Below, piece by piece: positions 13,393 to 23,479 of a stretch of DNA of 64,000 nucleotides; positions within the stretch are counted from its first letter, which is position 1, and each line of letters starts with the position of its first letter. The position numbers and the translations under genes are program-made. The notes beneath the pieces are model-generated. The model saw nothing but the letters and a program-made list of their open reading frames with translations. It did no database searches and was not told the origin of the DNA. The DNA lies in NCBI RefSeq assembly GCF_964340395.1, contig NC_135566.1, positions 17,446,501 through 17,510,500 on the forward strand, given 5' to 3'. The DNA is from Glandiceps talaboti (lineage: Eukaryota; Hemichordata; Enteropneusta; Spengelidae).

Positions 13393-16300
13393 TTCTGTCT
13401 CTCTGGACATAATTTGCCTGTCTATGCGTGTCACTGTTTGCGATCTCAACAGGAGTTACTGGGTGTTTGTGTAAGGACAACACTGACAGCCTTGTTGTGT
13501 TTTTTTTTAACAATACATGCCATGCTCGGCATACACTGCAACTCAACTTAATACTTCCTTTGGTGAAGATATTATGTAGTATAGTTTGGTGTTTTGGGAA
13601 AAATGTCTCACAATAAGACCGAGAAATATCTTGCCAATATTAGATTTAACACTCTTGCTGAATGGTTGGTTAAACCACATGATGTTTCTTTGTCTGTTGT
13701 TTCTTTTCTTCCCTATGTATGGGGTTTCTGTAAATATTATTTTTCCTTAATACATTACATTACATTATTACATTACATTACATTACATTACATAACATAA
13801 CATTACATTAGGTTGTTTGCCTCATGCCATGGTTACTTTTACATACAATGTCAAATAAAATATTGACATGATTATTTTGTTTAGATTTCACAGATATTCA
13901 TTCATCGTGAAGATTACATAGATCCTCGAAATTTAATTGACTGGACACTCTATGTTTTCAGCATACTATTTGTAATTGACATTATCAAGGACGGATCAGG
14001 ATTGAGAGAAGTATATCGTTTGCCATTATATCTGATAACTCTAGCCTCTTTCACTTTCTTTTGTCATATAGTGGGCTGAAAGGAACTTAATCTTTTCCAT
14101 CAGAACATTGTTGTAACATCAGCTATAAAATTGTACTTCATTTAAGCCTGCACTAGCTGTAACTTGGACATTATTTTCATTAAATAACCAGATATATATT
14201 CAATAAAAGATTTTTTTAATTGTTTCTTCATTCATAACTTTATCAATTACTTATCAAAGAGACATTCTATCTGTTAATTAGTGGCCAATATTATCTGTAG
14301 GTAGTGTAGTGGCAAGTTTGTTAAATTTTCACCGTGTTTAAATTTTTTCGATCAGACAACCACAATATATTCACTGAAATTTGTTAAAATGTCAAATTAG
14401 ATATTGTAAATGTTAATCAGATGTTGATATTATTCATAAGCAAACAAGTTTTATTATTCATAAAAAACCTTTACCCACAGGTGGTGCAATACTATTCATA
14501 GTGCTTAATATTAAGAGTAAGTTATTGTACCTAACAATAATTTTTTTTTAAAATGATCCAGTTGCAGCTAGCTTTAGGAACCAATAGTAATATACACTTT
14601 TCATACGTGCTCAATAATTCCTCTGGTATTCTACATTATTAGTAAATCAAGAATAATTAAATAATTGATGATTGTAGCTTCACATTAAACAATATAACTT
14701 GTCTTGTAAAGTTATATCACTTTACTAGGATGCTGGCCTTCCTGTCACTCAAGAATGATGTTGGTTTGGTGTTTCCCTTATGGGACATTATGTTTTTGAC
14801 ACAAAGATAGACAATTTCAACTCTTGGCACGACACAACAGACACAGAAGGATCCTTTGTCCAATAACATTGAAGAGTGATGCGCATTGCTATTCTTTCAC
14901 AGTGCAGTAAAACAGTCTTCTAATGAAAGCATTGCACACATGGATATGATGATTTGAATCGCTTCAGTTGTTTATTTCTAACTGAAAATCAAAGATCAAC
15001 TTCATTACTTCATATCGCAACTGTACACGGCACCCATGTAATTGTTCCTTTTGTCTGAGTGTATATAAAAAAATGTCATGTTACATGAGTGAAACACCAA
15101 ATCTGCATCACTTTGACTGCATCACTTGTCAAATTGTTTTTTTAAACCAGCTATATAAATACTAGTACGGGTGTCAGAATAGTCCAGCATTTAGACTTAT
15201 CTAAAAGATCAGCCGTTCTGGATGTCCTTCTCATCCCTCTCTACAGATGACTTAAAACTGGATTAGCTGTGACTTTTTTGATCAGACGACCAACAATGTG
15301 TTTAATGAAAATTCTTAAAATTCTTATAATTACACATTGTACATGTCAATTAAAGGTATATTTTTATCTAAGTTGTACAGCAGTAAGTGGAAACATTGAT
15401 CCATTTGGGCACTGATTTGTGGGTAATGACCAAAGCTTCAATCTGATTAAGATATCTTGTAACATACCTGTGTATGGATGCACAAATATGTTTACTTACA
15501 GGGTACTCAATACTGTTCAGGGTATACGATATTATTAGTAGACGTTTAAGCCATTATACCGACTCTAAAACCATTTCAGTTGCAGCTAGTGCAACCATAA
15601 GGAGAACTATACTGTGATTGTTGTTCTGCAACAAAGTTTTGTTGCCTCCAATCATATCACTTCGTTTCTGTTTATTGAGAATTATATCCAACATGTTCAC
15701 TCCCACATTGGACATGGTGTGAATAATCAATAGGAGATCAGACGACAGGCAGAGCTCTTGAATTTTTTATATTTGGCGACATGTCTAAGAGTTTACATAG
15801 CAAATCAGCAATATATTTACATTATATCAGACCACTGTTAATACACAGTGGTTGGGATTCTTTTTGCTATGATTTCCACCATGTTATCCTACAGTGTGCC
15901 TACAGTTGGTAAGGGGAGGGGTGATAAGGATGCTCCCGGCAATCTATTTTGCAGTATATCCAGTATGTTATATAACAATACGAAATTGCTCTTTTCATAC
16001 CTCGCTTCCAGCCATGGCAGTGGCACATGGGTGCATTTGCAATATTCTTGGCATGGATGAATCTCATTATCTTTGTACGGAAACGAGCCTATCTTGGGAT
16101 CTACGTTGTCATGTTTTTAGGTAAGAAAAGTTATCGTACGTCATTCAAATAACTCGCAAAGTAACTTTACCTTCTTTTCTAGCTTTGCTGGCGACGCGAA
16201 GTTGTATTATGTGTATGACATTTGTTATATGTATCCTAACAAATGATGTTACACAAGCCAAGTTATAGTCTTTGAAAAGAAAATTTGCATTGTATACCGT

Positions 16301-19300
16301 GGTCATTCTACATCACGAAAATCCGTCTCTACGTCACTGATTCTGTGGTGCTTGAAAACGGGGGAAATAGGCATTAACGTTTCCAACTTTTCGTCAAGTT
16401 TGCTTTGAGTAGGTATAATTACATTGCTCCTAAATACGGATTCTTCATTGAGCCGGAAAATTGTTCTGACCTGATGGTTTTGTCTAGCGACTCGTAGTGA
16501 CAAGGCACCCTCAGGTCACTCGTGAGCGACGAAAAATATTGGAGAATAATATCTAATTATATTCGTTATTATATCGGTGGTATTAATTTATCAGTATTAC
16601 ATGTATTGTCAATTACGTTGTCATCTTTTTTCCATACGCTTATTATAGATATTTTGAAGACTTTTTGCCGCTTTTCAATCATATTGTTCCTGTTCATGGT
16701 GGCGTTTGGACTGAGTTTCTATGCACTACTAATGAATCAGGTGATTTACTCCTATTACACACTCATTCCTATACCCCTTCATTCTACTTTAAAGTTGCCA
16801 TGGGAATAACAACTAACCCTAACCCTAACCCTAGACTGGAGGTGAGAAGTGATTACTTGTGTAACCCCCTGAGTTTGACTGAGTTGAAAGTTTGGCTAGA
16901 ACCTTAAACTTAGTCAACACTATTCGATGATACTAGATGATTAAAAACACAAGGTCAAGTGATGAGGAGTAGACATAGTAGTGATTTATACGCATTTAAC
17001 AATTTCTTTCTGTCAGTAGTTAATTCTTTCATTGACGGTACCCAATTACTCAGTTGAACTTGCCTCTCTTTATTGTTATTATTGCAGCCAGCATTCAGTT
17101 CAGTGGGCTTTGCTTTAATGAAGACATTTGTCATGATGAATGGCGAATTTACCTATGATGAAATATTTCGATCTCTTAACTACCTGAACCGAGACGAATA
17201 CGACATGACTGATCCCGAATATTTCGCAAATGTTGTTTCGTACCGTGGAATAACGTACACCATGTTTTCAATCTTCATTGTCATAGCAGCAATAATCATC
17301 ATGAATTTACTGGTGAGTATTCATTTTGATCAAGATTACTGATGACGCCATACTCCTGTGCATCGATAGGTGTGTGTATCGTCTTGTATTATATATCGGG
17401 TCTGTGTTCCGAAGGTTGCCGACCATCCCAAGGTTGTTCCCAAGGTTGCTTACAGCAACACCGACCACATTTTGAACGATAAACAAGAGTATACACGTCC
17501 CAGGGGTTATTTCCTGAAGTGCTTAAATGTATGTATGTATGTATGTATGTATATGTATGTATGAATGTATGTAGGCATATGTCTGTATGTTTATTTCAGT
17601 TGTCGTCATAGTACAATATCGTATCCATTCATTATGTTTAATGGTAATTTTTTACCTTTCGTAAGGAACCATAAAGTATGTGAACTTTCTGCGTACTAGC
17701 GATGTTACGACGGTTTGAATTGTGTTTATTATTTGCCATGGAAACTCGTGTACATATCGCGGGCATGTAGGGGATCACGAAGGCGGAGTGAATTCGAGTC
17801 AATCTTTCCTGTACTGAGAACAGTTAGTGGGTATTTGAACAACCTTCTCGACAACTAACTTTTACTGGGACAAAATCACAGATATAGCGCCAAATTTCAG
17901 TATGTTCAAATGATACCAATAGCAATCCATACATTTGTTCGGTATGCATGGGTAAATGTACGTATGTCTGTATGTGTATCCCTGTACATTTGAATAGTTT
18001 CATTTCAAAAGCCATTACACCTGTTCCATTACGTATATCATGTACTAATAGCCTACTATAACAAGGTTGTTGCATTCCAGCAATTATTATGTGTAGGAAA
18101 AAAACTCAATATCACCCTTACGGAAGGCATTCAGTTTAAATCTGGTATTTTCTGGTTTTATCTAGGTTGGTCTCGCTCTAGATGACATAAAGGGTGTCCA
18201 AGAACAGGCAGTTTTGAAAAAACACGCACTTCAGGTAAATGAATATATATTTGTTTTAAGTAATATTCAAAGATAAATCATTGTAAGCAGTTATTCACAT
18301 AGAGGTAAGACTGTGACTTAAGACTTGTTCACAATGTCTCTTTGCTCTCAAATCGCTTAATTCAAATTTACGACTTCTTTGATTCGTGATTTTTCTTATA
18401 TTAATGTTATGTTTTTAATTGTTATTATGTCTTGTTAATTTGCTCAAGTTATCTGTATTTTACAAGGTTGAGCTTGCCCTTGATGTGGAACAAATGCTGC
18501 CAAAGAGCTTTCGTCGTCGTCAATGGCGGTCGAAGGCAACAATTTACCCGAACAGGCAAGAGAAATCAAGATTAAGGACCACCTTGCAGAGTATGTTTGG
18601 CGTTTCCTCTACAATATCAATACAATCTATCGTCCAATCCCTTAACCCAGAAAAGGTATGATTTAATGTATTTTTTTTTTCATTTCAAAAATAATATGGA
18701 CACCATTTACACCAGTAAACTACTCCCACACACCTTAACAACACTTAATACAGTACGCTTGTACATCGTTGGTATCTGTCTCTATATCCGTGAATTAATT
18801 ACAGGTGATTTAGTGTCAGCTTGTAATTGCTATTAAATGATGTATGAAGATCACTGAGACTGACCACAAGGTTTGATGTTGAGATGGACACAATATAGAT
18901 AGAACAGAGACATCCCTTACACAAAGTCTGCTCTTTATATTGTAAATGATAGCAAGAAATAGAAATGTAACAAAATACAGAGCAGACACTGTGTACTGGT
19001 GTTTCTGTGTTATGTTTAGTGTGTCTATCTCAACATGAAACATTGTGATCAGTCTCACTCATTGATCTTCTTGGTACATCGTTTAATAACACTTGCAAGA
19101 TAAGACGAAATCTCCTCCTATAAACAATATACCGATAAGGCTATGGAAGCGTATACATCATTTCCATGTCCACTCCTAGTGATTCTCTATTTAAATACTG
19201 CCATGTTCCTGTTGTCATATTGAAGAATTGCTAATTGGTTTGATTTTCTCAATGTATACTCATGATCATTTGTTCGTTTACGTATATTAACATTAAAAAG

Positions 19301-19683
19301 TCATTTCTATTACCAGACTTCAATTGAAAAACTCCAATCAAATCAAGATGACCTGCTGAAGGAAGTTGAGAAGTTATCATCTAAAATCAAGGTTCGTCTT
19401 TTATATTAACGTCAGTTCTTTAATAACGACATTTGCAGACAATAGATGCAATATACAGACGATACAGATGGATAAAAATGACAGAAAATGATGTTCCTCT
19501 TTATCAATACAGAATGAAGGTAATTCCAGATGTTGTAACTATGGTAACCTTGAAGACCGATTCCAACATCTCGAGATGAAAATCGAAGAAATGTTGGCAA
19601 GGATCTCGACAAGTGCTGGTCCTGTCCTTCAATTGACTTCAGATCAGGATCCTACGGCCACGACTCAAACTTCTCGTCTTTAG
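198..19683 (+). CDS. TRPA1-like ankyrin-repeat cation channel (5' end outside window), 22 exons
   Basis: Predicted non-selective cation channel of the TRPA family, a plasma-membrane sensor of irritants or temperature in relatives. Exons read by me: 198-356, 512-703, 1487-1586, 2389-2587, 3106-3295, 3523-3885, 4273-4361, 6137-6343, 7552-7663, 8145-8281, 9052-9176, 9371-9499, 11378-11502, 12678-12995, 13885-14010, 16012-16120, 16649-16740, 17088-17312, 18166-18234, 18467-18655, 19317-19391, 19513-19683. Total 3501 nt, about 1166 codons, every junction AG/GT with matching phase and no internal stop. Residues 1-580 hold ankyrin repeats ([35 protein letters not shown]), split by a charged insert at about 289-372. 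S1 is near 736-760, S4 has [11 protein letters not shown], the pore has [11 protein letters not shown], and after S6 comes [15 protein letters not shown], typical of TRPA1. The tail (about 1086-1150) looks coiled-coil. Family members are about 1100 residues, so little is missing. The paralogue type within TRPA is not resolved; the S3-S4 junction (14010/16012) might hide a small exon. Confidence 0.93.
3026..3071. repeat. (CA)n microsatellite with CG-rich start
   Basis: Pure CA dinucleotides directly upstream of the exon that begins at 3106, inside a TRPA1-like intron. Confidence 0.95.
3523..3885 (+). other. TRPA1-like exon with a charged insert between ankyrin repeats
   Basis: This 121-codon exon starts with the end of one ankyrin repeat ([11 protein letters not shown]) and ends with the start of the next ([16 protein letters not shown]). 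Between them is a stretch of about 80 residues rich in Glu, Lys, Asp and Met, with a basic run (VKRKRD) followed by alternating Glu/Val and Met/Lys. It has no ankyrin consensus and is probably disordered or helical. An A8 run at 3608-3617 codes for lysines and is a possible slippage site. Confidence 0.8.
4560..4810. repeat. AT-rich tandem repeat (ATTATTTATAAATAAT family)
   Basis: Imperfect copies of an AT-rich unit of about 80 bases containing 'attatatataaataattgtctaaataat'-type sequence. A further copy lies at 5580-5660, so the 4810-5578 stretch appears inserted within this repeat. Confidence 0.7.
4811..5400. mobile_element. Possible solo LTR-like or other inserted sequence
   Basis: Compositionally distinct (higher GC, many CpG) from the AT-rich repeat on both sides. 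It has a TATA-like box (ATATAAATAC near 5078) and an AATAAA near 5159 followed by a GT-rich tail, the order expected in an LTR. No clear TG...CA ends or target duplication were found, so the class is a guess. Confidence 0.3.
5437..5578. mobile_element. Foldback (near-perfect palindrome, about 142 bp)
   Basis: Left arm begins GCGATAAACCACCCCCTGGG and the right arm ends with its complement at 5578. The arms are about 60 bases with a short centre around TCGCTATCGCTC. It sits at the edge of the AT-rich repeat. Likely a MITE; no target duplication could be assigned. Confidence 0.7.
6712..7117. mobile_element. TA-flanked inverted-repeat element E1 (intronic MITE)
   Basis: Starts TAGCACAACT and ends AGTTGTGCTA, so both ends carry the same inverted repeat with a TA at the outer edge, as expected for a TA target duplication. 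It contains a (CA)n run near its right end and lies in the TRPA1-like intron between 6343 and 7552. The same family occurs at 32470-33545. Confidence 0.7.
8446..8505. repeat. (TATG)n microsatellite
   Basis: About 15 tetranucleotide units with one interruption, in a TRPA1-like intron. Confidence 0.95.
8619..8706. repeat. (TA)n microsatellite
   Basis: About 44 TA units in a TRPA1-like intron. A second tract lies at 8930-9010. Confidence 0.95.
8811..8930 (-). mobile_element. Dispersed 120-bp repeat, copy 1
   Basis: About 120 bases nearly shared with 27080-27200, including a 'caaatatttcgaagagactgagc' stretch. Both copies abut long (TA)n tracts. Read on the - strand it contains a CTGATAA...CGAAA arrangement. 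It is probably the terminal part of a retroelement. Confidence 0.6.
8930..9010. repeat. (TA)n microsatellite just upstream of a TRPA1-like exon
   Basis: About 40 TA units, ending only 41 bases before the exon acceptor at 9051/9052. Confidence 0.95.
9800..11377. other. TRPA1-like intron without recognised genes
   Basis: Holds GTGAGA-type repeated words (9850-9900) and a perfect 16-base palindrome GTGAGATCGATCTCAC near 10863-10878. A 71-codon antisense ORF at 10531-10746 is not recognised. This may be an old mobile element. Confidence 0.4.
12571..12650. repeat. 33-base-arm inverted repeat (hairpin)
   Basis: CAGTTATAATCATTGTTATG at the left is repeated as its complement ending at 12650, with about 14 bases between the arms. 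It lies 28 bases before the exon starting at 12678. One base difference between the arms suggests a recent foldback insertion. Confidence 0.85.
13355..13404. repeat. (CTGT)n microsatellite
   Basis: Tetranucleotide tract in a TRPA1-like intron, about 12 units with a few substitutions. Confidence 0.9.
13747..13812. repeat. (TACAT)n short tandem repeat
   Basis: Imperfect five-base units in the intron before the S3 exon. Confidence 0.85.
14142..14577. mobile_element. piggyBac-like MITE with TTAA end, copy 1
   Basis: Begins TTAA followed by GCCTGCACTAGCTGTAACT and ends with AGTTGCAGCTAGC then TTTA, a decayed TTAA. The inverted ends match those of 22357-22761, and the interior shares 'ttaattagtggcc' and 'cagacaacca' words. 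TTAA targets are the hallmark of piggyBac. No transposase is present, so it is non-autonomous. Confidence 0.6.
15250..15600. mobile_element. Partial copy of the same TTAA MITE family
   Basis: Shares the 'ttgatcagacgaccaa' interior and the right end CAGTTGCAGCTAGTGCA with the copies at 14142 and 22357. The left end is degraded. Confidence 0.45.
16813..16832. repeat. Interstitial telomere-like repeat (CCCTAA)3
   Basis: Just over three units of the TTAGGG telomere hexamer on the complementary strand, in the intron between the S5 and pore exons. Confidence 0.85.
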
Positions 19684-19714
19684 TTTTATTTATGATTTTT
19701 TTTCTTTTTAGGAA

Positions 19715-19720
19715 AATAAA
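19715..19720 (+). promoter_or_regulatory. Probable polyadenylation signal of the TRPA1-like gene
   Basis: AATAAA lies 32 bases after the TAG stop at 19681-19683, in a T-rich stretch. The short implied 3' UTR is an inference. Confidence 0.6.
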
Positions 19721-20811
19721 GTTTCATTCTAAGTACAAACATATGTTAGCATGTTAACGTAGGGCTCTCACAGGTTTGGATTGTTTACTCTTTTCAAAAT
19801 CACAGTCACACTGTATATTTTGTTTGTTTTGCAATTTTTTGAAAAATTGTGTTTAAAGGATTTGGGTTTTGTTGTATTTTAACACATTTATTTTTATCAA
19901 CTTCAGTTACTACCAAACCAGAGTGATTATAGAATTTCAATTAGACAGCAAAATGTTTTTTTTTTTACCTCTCACAATACCTTGTTAAAATTTACATAAA
20001 ACAAATCCCAGACATTGACAAGCATAATTTCTCTCACTGTGAACACAAACCAACATCACTGTGGGATGAAACAAGGAAGATTCGATCACAAAACTGTTTA
20101 TCTGTGTTCACAGTGAGATACACATGTAACGTTGCATGAATGTGCGCGCTATCAGTGCCTGTATTTTGTTTGTGTAATTCGTAACAAAAACGTAGTACGA
20201 TGTGAAAACACTCTTCTCTATACTATGTTTTTTTTCTAAGAAAAGCCTCCTACCTACACAGCAAATAACAGATACAATACATGCTTGTATGATTGGATAT
20301 ATAAAGAAGTGTAATGTATTGGCTATTCTGTCCTGGGAAGGGAGTTTTGTAACTGAGTAATTAATTGTGCGTAGGTTTAGAAGAGTGTATTTCAATAAAC
20401 CTCAAAGTTGGTAGAATTTGTATGCTACATGAATTGTTCATATTATCTATGTACCTGGGTGTTAGCTTTGTTTCATTAAAAGACTTTTTCTGTTAATCGG
20501 ATATTGTTACCATGGTGAAAATCCCATCTAACATGCTTAAAATCTAATCTAAAAATGGTTGTTAGAGATTGTCCCTCGAGCTCATCCATGTATGAAAATG
20601 TCTATATACCTTGTTGTAAGTCCGAAGTGTTTAACTTTTTAGTGTTTTTGACTACAGTTTATTATGTACCACCTGCCTTTGGTTGACCCTCTAGACTTGT
20701 TGTCTTCTAATGTAATGTGTCAAACTCATGTTAGTGGTACCACTGCCTTATGTTTTTTGGTATCAATATTAACTAGTACTGTGAATAAAATAGCAAACTA
20801 ACCTAACTTAC

Positions 20812-20877
20812 TATGTATGTATGTATGTATGTATGTATGTATGTATGTATGTATGTATGTATGTATGTGTGTGTGTA

Positions 20878-20912
<35 letters not shown>

Positions 20913-21021
20913 ATGTATGTATGTATGTATGTATGTATGTATATATGTATCTACGTACTTGCGTGCGTATGTATGTATGTATGTATGTAGGTAGGTAGGT
21001 AGGTATGTATGTATGTATGTA
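20812..21021. repeat. Compound (TATG)n/(CTGT)n/(GTAG)n microsatellite
   Basis: About 210 bases of tetranucleotide units with internal unit changes. The apparent long ORFs here are repeat artefacts. Confidence 0.95.
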
Positions 21022-21227
21022 TCCAGACATGTACTACTCGAGCACCAGTCATGAACGTTGCGAGAATTATCGGCAACTCCTGTGTCTGTTCCAGTCATGA
21101 GAGTTACCAGTTCTGTAATGTGCTGTAAAGGTCAAGTTAGGTTTGGCACTATTGCGTTTGATTACATGATTGTTTTTGTATCATATAATATAGGACACAA
21201 ATTACCACTCATTGATTTGTTGGTCCA

Positions 21228-21254
21228 TCCACCCCACCCCACCCCACCCCACCA
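21228..21254 (-). repeat. (CCCCA)n, G-quadruplex-capable on the - strand
   Basis: Five consecutive CCCCA-like units give four or more G4 runs separated by single bases on the - strand, the standard quadruplex pattern. Confidence 0.7.
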
Positions 21255-21762
21255 CCACTCGTACGTCGAATTAGAGGTATCCACAGGCACTCGAATTAAG
21301 ATGTACGATTTTTAATAAACTGTATAGTAAATAAGCCGTTATTTACTATACAGTTTTTAATCACACAATCTTCAGTATATCTGAAACAATCTGAAACGAC
21401 GAAACTCTTCCTACTCAAATACATATTACTGTATACATAGTACATCTCTTCGATAATGACCCTGGCTAGTCCATAATCAGTTTGGTCATTTCTTATCTTC
21501 TGTGGCTGACACAATAACATGTAGATTATCTTGGACACATCACATGTCTTTCTCCAGTTAGTGGTAATTGTGTTGCTGTGATGAAGGATGAATCATCAGA
21601 TGCAAGGAATGCTATTACCTTGGCAACCTCGTCAGCCTCCCCAACACGGCATAAAGGATAGGTTGCTCTGCAGTGTTCCACGAACTGGATATAGAAACGA
21701 ACAATGTATTGATGCGTTTTCCTATATAGTCTAAATTACACAAAATAAACTTATAATAGCGC

Positions 21763-21764
<2 letters not shown>

Positions 21765-21841
<77 letters not shown>
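21765..21841. repeat. (TA)n microsatellite
   Basis: About 37 units followed by (GT)7, inside the intron of the SDR relic. Confidence 0.95.
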
Positions 21842-21854
<13 letters not shown>

Positions 21855-21872
21855 TATTTATTTATTTATTAA

Positions 21873-21888
21873 GTCAGTCAGTCAGTCA

Positions 21889-21920
<32 letters not shown>

Positions 21921-22046
21921 AATAGTCGGAACTGTGAATATATCTAATCAGCCAAGTTATCAATCTGTACATATGTGTGTACATGCACAGTCAGTCAGTC
22001 AGTCAGTCAGTCGGTTAGTTAGTCAGTCTGTCAGTCAGTCAGTCAC
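21873..22046. repeat. (GTCA)n tracts
   Basis: Two blocks of GTCA units separated by about 75 bases. A parallel block sits at 29190-29260 in the intact paralogue. Confidence 0.9.
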
Positions 22047-22356
22047 TGTCAGCAAATCTAAAACCTGGCACTGAACCAAGACTGTTTTACCACTAAATGT
22101 TACAGTTGCTTATTCTCCATAAGAAATCAGCACATAATGTGACACGTACCTTAGCATACTCTTCTTCACTCGTTCACATACTTTTATAGATCTCTGTAAT
22201 AATCGCTGCAGGACTAGACACATAAATATTGAATAATGTTAGCATACATGGTGTTTGCTTTGGAGAATATATATGAGCATGGTAGATGTCGCAATGCAGT
22301 TAGATACTTTGCTCTAAAAAACAGTACTTGTTATAAGCATGTATCTAGCATTACAT

Positions 22357-22761
22357 TTAAACCTGCACTAGTTATAACTGGTACATATTCTTTCATCAAA
22401 TAAACCAAGATAGCGGTCAATTTATCATCTTTGGGTAGTGTATTTACATGTATAAATCATGGGTGAAGGCCAGGTTTTGAATCTGTCACACTAGTTGGCA
22501 ACTGTAGCAACATTTTTACATGAGACAACTACAACATATTCACTACAAAAAATTTAAATACCAATAATTAGGCATATTATACATGTTAATTAGTGGTCGG
22601 TAGTAACCATAAGCAGTACTAACAGTAACAGGTTGAAATCGTAATCGCCGTAGAAGGCGCTGTTTTTTTGGTGTGGACCATAAATCAATTTAATGAACAA
22701 ATTAATGTACCAAACAAAACATTTTCAAAAAATATTCTAGTTGCAACTAGTACAGCTTTAA
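22357..22761. mobile_element. piggyBac-like MITE with TTAA at both ends, copy 2
   Basis: TTAA + ACCTGCACTAGTTATAACT at the left and the matching inverted end AGTTGCAACTAGTACAGCT + TTAA at the right. It is 405 bp with no coding capacity, and the best-preserved of three family copies in the window. Confidence 0.7.
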
Positions 22762-23479
22762 GCTCAGACCAATGTATGGTCTGAAATTTAAGGTGAAGTA
22801 ATTTAGTTAATGTTAGTTAACTTGAATTTCTTTTTATAAACATTATATAGGTTTATTATTTGATTGACTTGTGTGGCCTTTGTTCTTTGTATGATTACAG
22901 AGTACTTGATAGCAAATGAAGAATTGCCACACTCGTATTATTTCTTGTGTGGCAAAATATTCATCCCAGGAAATAATATTTATCATTAGTTTTGTGTATT
23001 AACGGTATACGAATACGCAATCCTCTGGAAGTAACATTAGATATGATCAAGACCAATGTATGACTATAACTTTAATTTTGTCAACATTATGTGTTTTTTA
23101 TGCTGCACTATTAAAGCCTTTGCCGTAATTTGTCGCCACGTTTATAGTTGATGTAAAAGATCGACTTCAAGTCGTGAACACTCTGGCTAAAACCTCCGTG
23201 CACAGTTTGGTTGTGCAGTAGTCTTCCTGTCCATGTATAATAATTACATTTGAATTACACATTGAACCATAGAAGGAAGATGATTGAACCAAACAATGAA
23301 GTCTTTCACGCAACGTTCAGAATCATGACAATAGATGTTTACATATGATATATAACTGCTGTCAGAGTTGGCAGACGGTGACTGTGAACAGCTGCCAAAA
23401 TATTCACACTTCATTACCGCCATTTCAAGGGTTTGGACGGGCGAACAAGGGCGGTTTTTGACACCCGCGGGCAACACAT
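22762..23479. other. Intergenic, no gene recognised
   Basis: AT-rich unique sequence with no exon-like segment matching the SDR or TRPA1 genes. A 117-codon antisense ORF at 23244-23597 overlaps the retroelement start and is not recognised. Confidence 0.5.

Larger units (their letters stand above)
19684..21525. other. Intergenic region between the TRPA1-like gene and the SDR relic
   Basis: No gene seen. It holds an inverted repeat with 14-base arms (about 20034-20116, CTCACTGTGAACAC), a compound (TATG)n/(CTGT)n tract, a (CCCCA)n tract and a hairpin at 21315-21357 (arms AAACTGTATAGTAAATA) that could fold in either transcript. The flanking genes converge here. Confidence 0.6.
21526..22213 (-). 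pseudogene. SDR gene relic: exons 8 and 9 only
   Basis: Two exons on the - strand, 22150-22213 (exon 8) and 21526-21684 (exon 9), match the last two exons of the intact gene at 28956-36878, including the splice sites. Exon 9 is open (FVEHCRATYPL...QLPLTGERHVMCPR stop). Exon 8 carries an in-frame TGA where the intact copies have a sense codon (AAA AGT ATG TGA). No exons 1-7 lie upstream before the retroelements at 23.5 kb. The surrounding kilobase, including the (GTCA)n tract, parallels 28.9-29.8 kb, so this is a segmental duplication remnant rather than a retrocopy. Use as alternative terminal exons of the upstream gene is possible but would truncate the protein. Confidence 0.85.
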
